10,852 bases of DNA, taken from contig CALFCS010000066.1 of assembly GCA_937950565.1 (NCBI GenBank), positions 1 through 10,852 on the forward strand, given 5' to 3'. The notes under the pieces are model-generated. The model was not told the origin of the DNA. It searched no databases and saw only the letters and a program-made list of their open reading frames with translations. Below are positions 1 to 6,749 of this stretch, one piece after another; the first letter of the stretch is position 1; each line of letters opens with the position of its first letter. Source of the DNA: an uncultured Lachnospiraceae bacterium (GTDB lineage: Bacteria > Bacillota > Clostridia > Lachnospirales > Lachnospiraceae). The position numbers and the translations under genes are program-made.

Positions 1-572
1 TTTTGATTTTGATCCCTGCCGCTGTTATATTTTTAAGCATTGCGGTACAGCCGAACCAGCCGTTTCTTAAGGACTATCAGCAGGAGAGAATTCTTGCGTT
101 TCTGGAACCGGAAAAATACGCAAGTGATGCTGCATTTCAGCAAAATAATTCGGAGATGGCGATTGGTTCCGGACAGCTGACTGGAAAGGGGCTGAATAAT
201 AATACAACGACATCTGTAAAAAATGGAAACTTTATTTTAGAGCCCCAGACAGACTTTATATTTGCAATCGTAGGGGAGGAACTTGGTTTCGTCGGAAGTT
301 GTATAATTATTGCTTTATTACTATTGATTGTGATACAATGTATATTGATAGGAATTCGATCGCAGGATATGGCCGGGAGGGTGATATGCTGCGGAATCGG
401 AGGGCTGATTGGTTTTCAGAGCTTTATTAATATCGGCGTTGCAACAAATATGCTTCCGAATACAGGAGTTCCTTTACCCTTTGTAAGTTATGGATTAACA
501 TCCCTTGTTAGTTTGTATATGGGAATAGGGTTTGTACTGAATATTGGATTACAACCGAAAAAATACCAATAA
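1..572 (+). CDS. rodA: RodA/FtsW/SpoVE (SEDS) peptidoglycan glycosyltransferase, C-terminal part; 5' end lies outside the window
   Basis: SEDS-family integral membrane enzyme that polymerises lipid II into glycan strands, working with a class B penicillin-binding protein. The frame is open to the left edge, so the TTG at position 3 is not a real start. About 189 C-terminal residues are visible of a family length near 370-420. They show one membrane helix (about residues 1-17 of the fragment), a large extracytoplasmic loop with GSGQLTGKGL and the family signature TDFIFAIVGEELGF (about 83-96), then three more helices. The loop Asp (fragment residue 84) is the position I believe is implicated in SEDS catalysis. 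The C-terminal signature PLPFVSYGLTSL is present, but the usual SYGGSS is SYGLTS. RodA is preferred over FtsW because rodA next to mgsA is a familiar clostridial arrangement; sequence alone does not settle it. A Shine-Dalgarno for the next gene overlaps the stop codon. Confidence 0.85.
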   Translation, partial: LILIPAAVIFLSIAVQPNQPFLKDYQQERILAFLEPEKYASDAAFQQNNSEMAIGSGQLTGKGLNNNTTTSVKNGNFILEPQTDFIFAIVGEELGFVGSCIIIALLLLIVIQCILIGIRSQDMAGRVICCGIGGLIGFQSFINIGVATNMLPNTGVPLPFVSYGLTSLVSLYMGIGFVLNIGLQPKKYQ

Positions 573-586
573 GGAGTTGATATGAT

Positions 587-982
587 ATGAATATTGGACT
601 GATTGCACATGATTCAAAAAAAACCCTCATGCAGAATTTTTGTATTGCATATCGTGGTATTTTGAGTAAACATAATTTATATGCAACCGGAACTACCGGA
701 AGGCTGATCGAAGAGGTAACAAATCTTAATATACACAAATATCTTGCCGGCCCGTTAGGCGGGAAGGAACAATTAGGTGCCCAGATTGCACAGAATGATA
801 TTGATGCATTGATCTTTCTTAGGGAACCGATGAATCCGAAGCCGCATGAACCTGAGGTAAACGATGTAATAAAGCTGTGTGATACCTATAATATTCCGAT
901 GGCAACGAATCTTGCCACAGCAGAATTGATTATTTTAGCAATTGACAGAGGGGATCTTGAGTGGCGTGAAATGTATCGATAA
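587..982 (+). CDS. mgsA: Methylglyoxal synthase family protein with substituted catalytic positions
   Basis: Homologue of methylglyoxal synthase, which converts dihydroxyacetone phosphate to methylglyoxal and phosphate in the cytoplasm. The 131 residues match the family end to end: IAHDSKK (6-12), phosphate-binding LYATGTTG (31-38), AGPLGG (54-59), PHEPEV (86-91) and IPMATNLATAEL (103-114). By motif alignment to the E. coli enzyme from memory, His19, Asp20 and His98 are kept (His8, Asp9, His87). The catalytic base Asp71 is Lys60 (GGKEQ rather than GGDQQ), Asp91 is Glu80 and Asp101 is Glu90. The codon for Lys60 is plainly AAG. The protein may therefore be inactive, altered, or part of a divergent clostridial subfamily. 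AAGGAG at 571-576, 10 bases upstream, supports the ATG at 587. It follows rodA by 14 bases and overlaps the next gene. The family assignment is certain; the activity is not. Confidence 0.9.
   Translation: MNIGLIAHDSKKTLMQNFCIAYRGILSKHNLYATGTTGRLIEEVTNLNIHKYLAGPLGGKEQLGAQIAQNDIDALIFLREPMNPKPHEPEVNDVIKLCDTYNIPMATNLATAELIILAIDRGDLEWREMYR
948..953 (+). promoter_or_regulatory. Shine-Dalgarno inside mgsA for the carboxypeptidase gene
   Basis: GAGGGG lies inside the last codons of mgsA. Counted from its GAGG core, the spacing is 5 bases to TTG at 957 and 14 to GTG at 966. TTG at 942 lies upstream of it and has no ribosome site of its own. It therefore favours 957, with 966 possible. Confidence 0.5.
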
Positions 983-2000
983 CAGAGATAAAAGGAAAAA
1001 TGCACGAAAGCGGAGAACCGGATGGATTGTATTTCTCTCTGTTGTTCTTGCTGTTTTATGTATAGCTGCAGGAGGAATTTACTATTTTAAAGAAATAGAT
1101 ATTGTTCCGGAACATCTTGTTGCAGATTATATATCTTCTTCTTATAGAAATAGCTGGTATCGGGATATCTTGTATACAGAAAATCTCTGCGTGGCTTCCG
1201 ATAATGTTTCGCTTGAAAATGCTCCGGATATGACGGGTGTTTCTGCTGCGGCATTATTTAATCTGGACGACAGCCAGGTGGATTTTGCATATAACATTCA
1301 CCAAAGAGTGTATCCTGCCAGTACAACAAAGATTTTAACTGCACTGCTTGCTTTAAAGCATGGAAATCTTGAAGATGTTGTGACAGTTTCTTACAATGCG
1401 GATGCGGATAGATTTGCGAAAGACGAGTCTACTTGTGGAATTAAAACCGGAGACCGGCTTACTCTGAAGGATTTATTGTGCGGTCTTTTGATGCAGTCCG
1501 GAAATGATACTGCAGTTGCGATTGCAGAATACATTGGAGGAAGCAATGAGGCGTTTGTGCAGATGATGAACGAACAGGCCGCTGAATTAAAAGCGAGCCA
1601 AAGCCATTTTGTTAATTCAAATGGTCTTCATAATGATAACCACTATACAACAGCATATGATTTATATCTGATATTTAATGAATGTGTAAAATATCCTGAT
1701 TTTGTAAGTATCATTGAGACAAAAGAATATACTGCACATGTGACCGGTGCAGATGGCGCGATACGTGACATGAAATTTGAACCTACGAATTTCTATGCAT
1801 TAGGTGAAGTTTCCCCGCCCGATAATGTAACAATTATCGGAGGAAAAACCGGAACAACGAAAAGTGCAGGAAATTGTTTGATTCTACTTGAAAAAACATT
1901 GGATGGAAAACCATACATATCCATTATTATGGGAGCCGAATCAAAAAAACTGCTTTATCAGGATATGAATGCTGTCATTCAGGCAATTCCGGCTGGATAA
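957..2000 (+). CDS. Membrane-anchored D-alanyl-D-alanine carboxypeptidase (PBP5 / peptidase S11 family)
   Basis: Serine DD-carboxypeptidase that removes the terminal D-Ala from peptidoglycan stem peptides outside the membrane. All three penicillin-binding motifs are present and ordered (numbered from the TTG at 957): SxxK as STTK at 122-125, within YPASTTKILTALLAL; SGN at 181-183; and KTG at 297-299, within GGKTGTTKSAG. The N-terminus is a very basic cytoplasmic stretch (KRKNARKRR) followed by one hydrophobic helix (about 24-45) with no obvious cleavage site, so the protein is probably N-terminally anchored rather than C-terminally as in E. coli PBP5. At about 347 residues it ends roughly 45 residues after KTG, so the C-terminal beta domain of PBP5 is missing. 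The start is uncertain: TTG 957 fits the ribosome site best, with GTG 966 and TTG 942 as alternatives. The gene overlaps mgsA in another frame, which suggests translational coupling in a rodA-mgsA-carboxypeptidase operon. Confidence 0.9.
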   Translation: MSGVKCIDNRDKRKNARKRRTGWIVFLSVVLAVLCIAAGGIYYFKEIDIVPEHLVADYISSSYRNSWYRDILYTENLCVASDNVSLENAPDMTGVSAAALFNLDDSQVDFAYNIHQRVYPASTTKILTALLALKHGNLEDVVTVSYNADADRFAKDESTCGIKTGDRLTLKDLLCGLLMQSGNDTAVAIAEYIGGSNEAFVQMMNEQAAELKASQSHFVNSNGLHNDNHYTTAYDLYLIFNECVKYPDFVSIIETKEYTAHVTGADGAIRDMKFEPTNFYALGEVSPPDNVTIIGGKTGTTKSAGNCLILLEKTLDGKPYISIIMGAESKKLLYQDMNAVIQAIPAG

Positions 2001-2012
2001 AAAATATAAAAC

Positions 2013-2041
2013 AGGGGTATCCCGTCTGCGGAGATACCCCT
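2013..2041. terminator. Hairpin terminator between convergent genes, best oriented for the minus strand
   Basis: GGGGTATC at 2014-2021 pairs with GATACCCC at 2033-2040, extended by an outer A-T pair and an inner CCG/CGG pair with a TCTG loop and one bulged A. On the minus strand the stem is followed by a T-rich run (complement of the A-rich 2001-2012), the form of an intrinsic terminator for the DUF378 gene. On the plus strand no T tract follows, so termination of the carboxypeptidase transcript is probably weaker or relies on the stem alone. Confidence 0.8.
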
Positions 2042-2045
2042 ATAA

Positions 2046-2258
2046 CTATGGACGGGAATCTGTGTTGTTTTCAATTCTTCCATAAAGGCTGATGAGATAC
2101 AGACCGCACAATCCGACAATTGTATATATAATACGTGATAGCCATGACATATTTCCAAGCAGGAATGCAACCAGATCAAAACGGAAAATTCCGATTAAAA
2201 GCCAGTTGATTGCTCCAACGATTACAAGTGTTAATGCTGTATTGTCAAACCATTTCAT
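2046..2258 (-). CDS. Small DUF378 (YuzA-like) membrane protein
   Basis: A 70-residue protein that matches DUF378 from its pattern: LVIVGAINWLLIGIFRFDLV (residues 11-30), then LSRIIYTIVGLCGLYLISLY (40-59). Two hydrophobic helices are separated by a short loop, with a polar tail (RIENNTDSRP). The function of DUF378 is unknown; these are small integral membrane proteins found mostly in Firmicutes. The ATG start is well supported: the complement of 2265-2271 reads GGAGGGA in the context AAAAAAGGAGGG, about 7 bases upstream. It is a lone gene on the minus strand, convergent with the carboxypeptidase and divergent from the radical SAM gene. The 76-base gap to the latter must hold promoters for both, but I could not find convincing boxes there. 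Confidence 0.9.
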   Translation of the reverse strand: MKWFDNTALTLVIVGAINWLLIGIFRFDLVAFLLGNMSWLSRIIYTIVGLCGLYLISLYGRIENNTDSRP

Positions 2259-2334
2259 AATAATCCCTCCTTTTTTCTGCTGATTTTAGTATGGCTTATC
2301 AGGAAGGATTTATACATAAAAAGGAAATGTTTGT

Positions 2335-3315
2335 ATGAATAATAAATTATATTATGCTTATTCTGATTATTTAAAAAATAAATATGGTGAAAAAGTATAT
2401 AAGCTTCCGGTAAATCTTCCGGTTACCTGTCCAAACCGGACAGGCGGCAGAAGAGGCTGTAGTTTTTGTGCGGAACAGGGAACAGGTTTTGAGGCTGAGA
2501 AAAATAGTGTTCCTGTAAAGGAACAACTTTATAAAACAAGGCTGCTGATAGAGAAAAAATACCATGCACACAAATTTATTGCCTATTTCCAGAATTATAC
2601 GAATACGTTTCTTTCGGTCAAACTGTTTGAACAGTATGTAAAGGAAGCGGCTGATTTTCCAGATATCGTGGAGATTGCCATATCTACAAGACCGGACTGT
2701 ATTCGCAGGGAATATCTGGATATCCTACGGGATATAAAAGAAAATAATCATATAGAAATTACAATAGAACTGGGACTTCAGACGGTTAATTATCATACGC
2801 TGCTTCAAATTAACCGCGGGCACACGCTTGCTGAATATGTGGATGCGGTTATGCAGATAAAGGAATATGGTTTTGAGATTTGTACGCATATGATTTTGAA
2901 TCTTCCGGGAGATAAAGAAGAGGATGTAGTGGAGTCCGCGAAGTTTTTATCTGCAATGCGTATCCAAACGGTGAAAATTCATTCTCTTTACATTGCAAAA
3001 AACACACAGTTGTGTGAAGATTACGAAAATGGTACAATAACTTTATGCTCAAAGGAAGAATATATAGACAGGCTTATTCGGTTTCTTGAGTTTCTATCTC
3101 CTTCTATTGCGGTGGAACGTCTTTTCAGCAGAGTACCAGAGGAGGATTCCGTGTTTTGCAATTGGGGGAACAGCTGGAGAAAATTATTAGAAGAAACGCA
3201 AAAGAAAATGGAAGCGCTTCACACATATCAGGGAAGGTGTTTTCATTATTTATCCGGAGCGGCATTAAATCAGTTACGAAAGGAAGATGAAATTGGCAAA
3301 AAACAGCAAGTCTAA
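2335..3315 (+). CDS. ytqA: TIGR01212-family radical SAM protein (YtqA / YhcC type; MnmL candidate)
   Basis: Radical S-adenosylmethionine enzyme of 326 residues, the normal family length. The iron-sulfur ligands form the spacing characteristic of this family, C-x9-C-x2-C: Cys32, Cys42 and Cys45, in CPNRTGGRRGCSFC. Downstream are typical family blocks: AYFQNYTNT (about 83-91), ISTRPDCI (about 116-123), ELGLQT (145-150), RGHT (159-162), HMILNLPGD (186-194) and KIHSLYI (214-220). From the literature as I recall it, the Bacillus member YtqA (renamed MnmL) acts in an alternative route to 5-methylaminomethyluridine at the tRNA wobble base with the methyltransferase YtqB/MnmM. No ytqB gene is visible in this window. 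AAGGAAA about 8 bases upstream supports the ATG. This is the first gene of a seven-gene run; its last 29 bases overlap the next gene. Confidence 0.92.
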   Translation: MNNKLYYAYSDYLKNKYGEKVYKLPVNLPVTCPNRTGGRRGCSFCAEQGTGFEAEKNSVPVKEQLYKTRLLIEKKYHAHKFIAYFQNYTNTFLSVKLFEQYVKEAADFPDIVEIAISTRPDCIRREYLDILRDIKENNHIEITIELGLQTVNYHTLLQINRGHTLAEYVDAVMQIKEYGFEICTHMILNLPGDKEEDVVESAKFLSAMRIQTVKIHSLYIAKNTQLCEDYENGTITLCSKEEYIDRLIRFLEFLSPSIAVERLFSRVPEEDSVFCNWGNSWRKLLEETQKKMEALHTYQGRCFHYLSGAALNQLRKEDEIGKKQQV

Positions 3316-4669
3316 TATTACGGTATTTCGGAAACGATGGAATATTAATATAGGTGTTGTCATTTTTGGGGCAATTTTTGTCTATTTAATTGTTGCAGTC
3401 CTGCTTTATCTTACCGGCAATCACATTTCGGTTTATGAGGTCCGTGAGGGAAGCATATTAAAGGATACAGCATATACAGGAGTCGCTGTCCGTGAGGAAA
3501 CGGTTATAAAAGCAGATAAAAATGGTTATGTTAATTATTTTGCTCTGGAGGGGAGCAAGGTAGGGGCAATGACAAAAGTCTATTCATTGTCAGACGAAAA
3601 ACTGGATTTTGACAAAGAAAATAATAAAGAATCTGCGGAACTTTCTTCTGAGGAAAGAAATGCAATTTTAATCAAAACACAGGATTTTAGTGATAATTTC
3701 CGCGCAGAGCAGTTTGGAGATGTCTATAGCTTAAAAAATAATATTGAGACGATTATTGAAAGCAAATCGAATCAGACAAGGCAGGATAAGCTTATGAATC
3801 TGATTGAATCCGGGACAAAAAACACACAGGTATATAATGCCGCTTCTGCCGGGATTATTATTTATCATACAGATGGGTATGAGACGATTAAGACAAAAGA
3901 TGTTACGGAGGATCTGTTGATGAAAACAGATTATGCGGTAACAGATTTGAAGAATAATAGTAAAGTGACAGCAGGCGATCCGGTATACAAATTGATTACA
4001 GATGATTTGTGGACGATTGTAATACGTCTGGACGAGCAGACTGCCAAAGAATTAAAGGAAACGAAGCGTGTAAGAGTCCGTTTTTCCAAGGACCGGGAAA
4101 CGGAAAGGGCAGGCTTCTCTATTCAGAAGAGGAATGGAGTTTATTATGGTATTCTTGCCTTTGATTCTGCGATGATCCGGTATGCTCAGGAACGCTATCT
4201 GGATATTGAGTTGATTCTGGAGGATGAATCCGGCCTTAAGATTCCGAAATCAGCCGTTATTGAGAAAGATTTTTATATTGTGCCCGAATCTTATCTCACT
4301 CAGGGAGGCAACAGCAAAGAGACTGGGGTTCTCGTGGATATCGGAAAAGGGGACGCCAAATTTCAAAAGGTAGATGTTTATTATAAAGATACGGAAACGG
4401 GAATGGTATATCTTGATCCGAATGTTTTTGACGGACATGAGACTTTATTAAAGACAGATTCAAAAGATACATATAAACTGGAAAAAACAAAACCATTGAA
4501 GGGTGTATATAATATTAATAAAGGATATGCTGTATTTAAACAGATTAATATTCTATGTGAAAGTGAAGAATATTATATTGTCAAATCCGGAAGTGATTAC
4601 GGACTTTCTAATTATGACCATATTGCTCTGGTCGGCGAGGATGTCCGGGAAAATGATATTGTATTCTGA
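3287..4669 (+). CDS. HlyD-like membrane-anchored adaptor protein of the sepF cluster
   Basis: A 460-residue protein with a basic N-terminus, one membrane helix (about 21-43) and a long extracytoplasmic part. Residues about 63-101 (GVAVREETVIKADKNGYV onward) look like the first half of an HlyD/biotinyl-lipoyl barrel-sandwich hybrid domain. Residues about 120-178 are helical and charged. Residues about 185-250 look like the second half of the barrel, followed by beta-rich domains to the end. This is the layout of a periplasmic adaptor (membrane fusion) protein, but the central hairpin is short and no ABC, MFS or RND transporter gene lies nearby. It overlaps ytqA by 29 bases and precedes yggS and sepF, so a role at the division site or envelope is inferred rather than shown. 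ATG 3287 sits only 2 bases after AGGA; TTG 3293, six bases later, has better spacing and could be the true start. Confidence 0.75.
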   Translation: MKLAKNSKSNITVFRKRWNINIGVVIFGAIFVYLIVAVLLYLTGNHISVYEVREGSILKDTAYTGVAVREETVIKADKNGYVNYFALEGSKVGAMTKVYSLSDEKLDFDKENNKESAELSSEERNAILIKTQDFSDNFRAEQFGDVYSLKNNIETIIESKSNQTRQDKLMNLIESGTKNTQVYNAASAGIIIYHTDGYETIKTKDVTEDLLMKTDYAVTDLKNNSKVTAGDPVYKLITDDLWTIVIRLDEQTAKELKETKRVRVRFSKDRETERAGFSIQKRNGVYYGILAFDSAMIRYAQERYLDIELILEDESGLKIPKSAVIEKDFYIVPESYLTQGGNSKETGVLVDIGKGDAKFQKVDVYYKDTETGMVYLDPNVFDGHETLLKTDSKDTYKLEKTKPLKGVYNINKGYAVFKQINILCESEEYYIVKSGSDYGLSNYDHIALVGEDVRENDIVF

Positions 4670-4690
4670 AGATAGGAGTGAAAAGAGAAG

Positions 4691-5389
4691 ATGTTAAAGG
4701 AAAATCTGGATTATGTTGAAGAAGAGATTCGAAAGGCCTGTGAACGGAGCGGGCGAAAGCGGTCAGAAGTGGAGCTGATTGCGGTCAGCAAAACAAAACC
4801 GGCAGAAATGCTGCAGGAAGCGTATAATCTAGGCGTCCGTGTATTTGGGGAGAACAAAGCGCAGGAACTGTCTGAAAAATATGACATCCTTCCGAAAGAT
4901 ATTAAATGGCATATGATCGGTCATCTTCAGCGTAATAAAATTAAATATATTATTGATAAAGTAGAGTTGATACATTCTGTAGACTCTGTCAGACTTGCGG
5001 AAGCAATTGAAAAAGAAGCCGCCAAAAGAAATATAACCGTAAATGTCTTAATTGAAGTAAATGTTGCAAGGGAAGAGAGTAAATTCGGCCTTCTTCCGGA
5101 GGAAATAGATGAATTTGTTGATAAAGTGAAGGATTTTTCTCATATATGTGTAAAAGGGCTCATGACAATTGCCCCCAATGTAGAGAATCCTGAGAAAAAT
5201 CGCTCAATTTTCGCACATTTAAGAAAATTATCTGTTGACATCGCAAGCAAAAACGCACATAATATCAATATGAGTATACTGTCGATGGGTATGACCAATG
5301 ATTACCAGGTTGCCGTTGAAGAGGGTGCAACTATGGTCCGCGTAGGTACCGGGATTTTTGGAAAACGTGACTATGCTCATTTAAACTAA
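4691..5389 (+). CDS. yggS: YggS/YlmE family pyridoxal-phosphate-binding protein (PLPBP)
   Basis: Cytoplasmic single-domain PLP protein with an alanine-racemase-like fold and no known enzymatic reaction; family members keep vitamin B6 and amino-acid pools in balance. The 232 residues are the usual length. The PLP lysine is Lys34 in AVSKTKP. Other family blocks are VFGENKAQEL (51-60), WHMIGHLQRNK (73-83), HSVDS (95-99), VNVAREESKFG (about 114-124), LMTIAP, LSMGMTNDY and the phosphate-cradling VRVGTGIFG near the C-terminus. An AGGAG at 4674-4678 sits about 12 bases before the ATG, rather far. The gene starts 21 bases after the adaptor gene and precedes sepF, the same order as ylmE-sepF in Bacillus. 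Confidence in the family is very high. Confidence 0.96.
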   Translation: MLKENLDYVEEEIRKACERSGRKRSEVELIAVSKTKPAEMLQEAYNLGVRVFGENKAQELSEKYDILPKDIKWHMIGHLQRNKIKYIIDKVELIHSVDSVRLAEAIEKEAAKRNITVNVLIEVNVAREESKFGLLPEEIDEFVDKVKDFSHICVKGLMTIAPNVENPEKNRSIFAHLRKLSVDIASKNAHNINMSILSMGMTNDYQVAVEEGATMVRVGTGIFGKRDYAHLN

Positions 5390-5410
5390 CGGAAGATAGG
5401 AGAATAATAA

Positions 5411-5962
5411 ATGGGAGTATTAGATAAGCTTTTAGACATCATGAAGCTGGGCGAAGACGATGATTATGAAGACGATTACTTTGATGATGAGTATGAGGAT
5501 GATTACGAAGAAAAACCTAAGAGAAGTTTCTTCCGAAGCAAAACAAAAGAATACGATGCCGAAGATAATTATGAAGATGATTCTTATGAGTTACCTGCAA
5601 AATCTTCAAGAACTTCCCGTTCAAATAATAAAGTAACTCCGATGCGTCAGCCGGCAAGAAAAACCGGCGCCAATATGGAGGTTTGCGTAATCAAGCCGAC
5701 ATCTGTAGATGATGCCCGCGATATTACAGAAACGCTTCTTGGTGCGAGGACAGTTATTTTGAACCTGGAAGGACTTGATCTTGAGATTGCACAGCGTATC
5801 ATAGATTTTACATCAGGCGCTACATATGCAATCAGCGGAAACCTGCAGAAGATATCCAGCTATATTTTCCTTGTAACCCCGACAAACGTAGATATATCAG
5901 GAGATTTGCAGGATCTTTTGAATACCTCGTTTGATGCGTCTTCTATGCGTTCCAGATTCTAG
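5411..5962 (+). CDS. sepF: Cell division protein SepF
   Basis: Membrane tether and organiser of FtsZ filaments at the septum. Residues 1-14 (MGVLDKLLDIMKLG) form the amphipathic membrane-targeting helix. Residues about 15-87 are a disordered linker, first strongly acidic (runs of Asp, Glu and Tyr at 15-34), then basic (KPKRSFFRSK), acidic again, and basic before the core. The SepF core is about 89-170: VCVIKPTSVDDARDI, GARTVILNLEGLD, AQRIIDFTSGATYAISGNLQ and YIFLVTP. These include the glycine-rich turn of the dimer and ring-forming fold. The length of 183 residues is slightly above Bacillus SepF, the excess being in the linker. A GATAGGAGA sequence precedes the ATG. The gene lies 21 bases after yggS and 9 bases before ylmH. 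Confidence 0.97.
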   Translation: MGVLDKLLDIMKLGEDDDYEDDYFDDEYEDDYEEKPKRSFFRSKTKEYDAEDNYEDDSYELPAKSSRTSRSNNKVTPMRQPARKTGANMEVCVIKPTSVDDARDITETLLGARTVILNLEGLDLEIAQRIIDFTSGATYAISGNLQKISSYIFLVTPTNVDISGDLQDLLNTSFDASSMRSRF

Positions 5963-5971
5963 GATACAAGA

Positions 5972-6730
5972 ATGATGACGAAAGAAGAAGAAATGTTAAA
6001 GAAACGGCTGATTGAGCTTTCGAATCAGGCATACAGCCGGGATATTGTTGTTTTTTCAGATTTTTTAAATCTGAATGAACAAAATATACTTCATACAATA
6101 CCGAAAGAGATGTTCCCTGCAAGATATGAAACATATGGAGGATATCCTTTATCAGAGCGTCAGATGGCTGTTTTTCTACCTGATGCTCTTTATTATGAGT
6201 ATTTATATCCGTTGAAGATTATAGAAGTCACACCTTTAAACAGACATTTTGCAGAGGAATTGAGTCACAGAGATTATCTTGGGGCGCTTATGAACCTGGG
6301 AATTGAACGTTGTAAAACCGGGGATATCATAATTGATGACGGAAAAGCGGCAATTTTTGTAAAAGATGAAATTGCGGATTATATTGCAGAAAATCTTACA
6401 CGGATCCGGCATACTTCAGTAAATACACAAATAAAGCAGTCCCTGGAGATTTCATGTAAACCAAAGTATGAGCAGAGAAAGGGAACCGTACCTTCTGTCC
6501 GGCTTGATACGGTGCTTTCTGTTGCATACCCTATGTCGCGGAGCAAGCTGACTTCTTATATTGAAGCCGGAAAAGTATTTGTAAATGGAAAATTAATTAC
6601 CAGTAATGGATATCATCTGAAGGACGGAGATCTGATATCTGTACGTGGACTCGGGCGGATATCCTTTGAGGAAACGATCGCTGAGACAAAAAAAGGCCGT
6701 TATATGGTTGCTGTCAGGAAATATTTATAG
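5972..6730 (+). CDS. ylmH: YlmH family RNA-binding protein with C-terminal S4 domain
   Basis: A 252-residue protein matching YlmH. The N-terminal region ends in the conserved block HRDYLGALMNLGIERCKTGD (99-118). An S4 RNA-binding domain follows at about 175-235, from VRLDTVLSVA through SRSKLTSYIEAGKVFVNGKL. In Bacillus, YlmH has been reported as a ribosome-associated factor able to act in ribosome quality control with RqcH; its link to division rests on its place beside sepF. Two ATG codons stand in tandem (5972 and 5975); an AGGAT overlapping the sepF stop codon serves either. In Bacillus ylmG separates sepF from ylmH and divIVA follows; here both are missing and lspA follows directly. Confidence 0.93.
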   Translation: MMTKEEEMLKKRLIELSNQAYSRDIVVFSDFLNLNEQNILHTIPKEMFPARYETYGGYPLSERQMAVFLPDALYYEYLYPLKIIEVTPLNRHFAEELSHRDYLGALMNLGIERCKTGDIIIDDGKAAIFVKDEIADYIAENLTRIRHTSVNTQIKQSLEISCKPKYEQRKGTVPSVRLDTVLSVAYPMSRSKLTSYIEAGKVFVNGKLITSNGYHLKDGDLISVRGLGRISFEETIAETKKGRYMVAVRKYL

Positions 6731-6749
6731 AAAATATGAGGTTTGATTT

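Noticed and set aside
508..738. Minus-strand open frame of 76 codons over the rodA-mgsA junction
   Set aside because: It lies opposite two well-matched genes, has no ribosome site and shows no protein motif.
2092..2283. Plus-strand open frame opposite the DUF378 gene, and a second minus-strand frame at 1979-2179
   Set aside because: The 2046-2258 minus-strand frame has both a strong ribosome site and a clear family match, which excludes the overlapping frames.
2259..2334. Promoters or a riboswitch between the DUF378 gene and ytqA
   Set aside because: The gap is too short for a riboswitch, and the best TATA-like stretch (2311-2316) would start transcription at the ribosome site, so no call was made.
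2424..2446. Inverted repeat CCTGTCC/GGACAGG inside the radical SAM gene
   Set aside because: It falls in the coding region for the conserved CPNR motif, where sequence is set by the protein; there is no T tract and no gene boundary.
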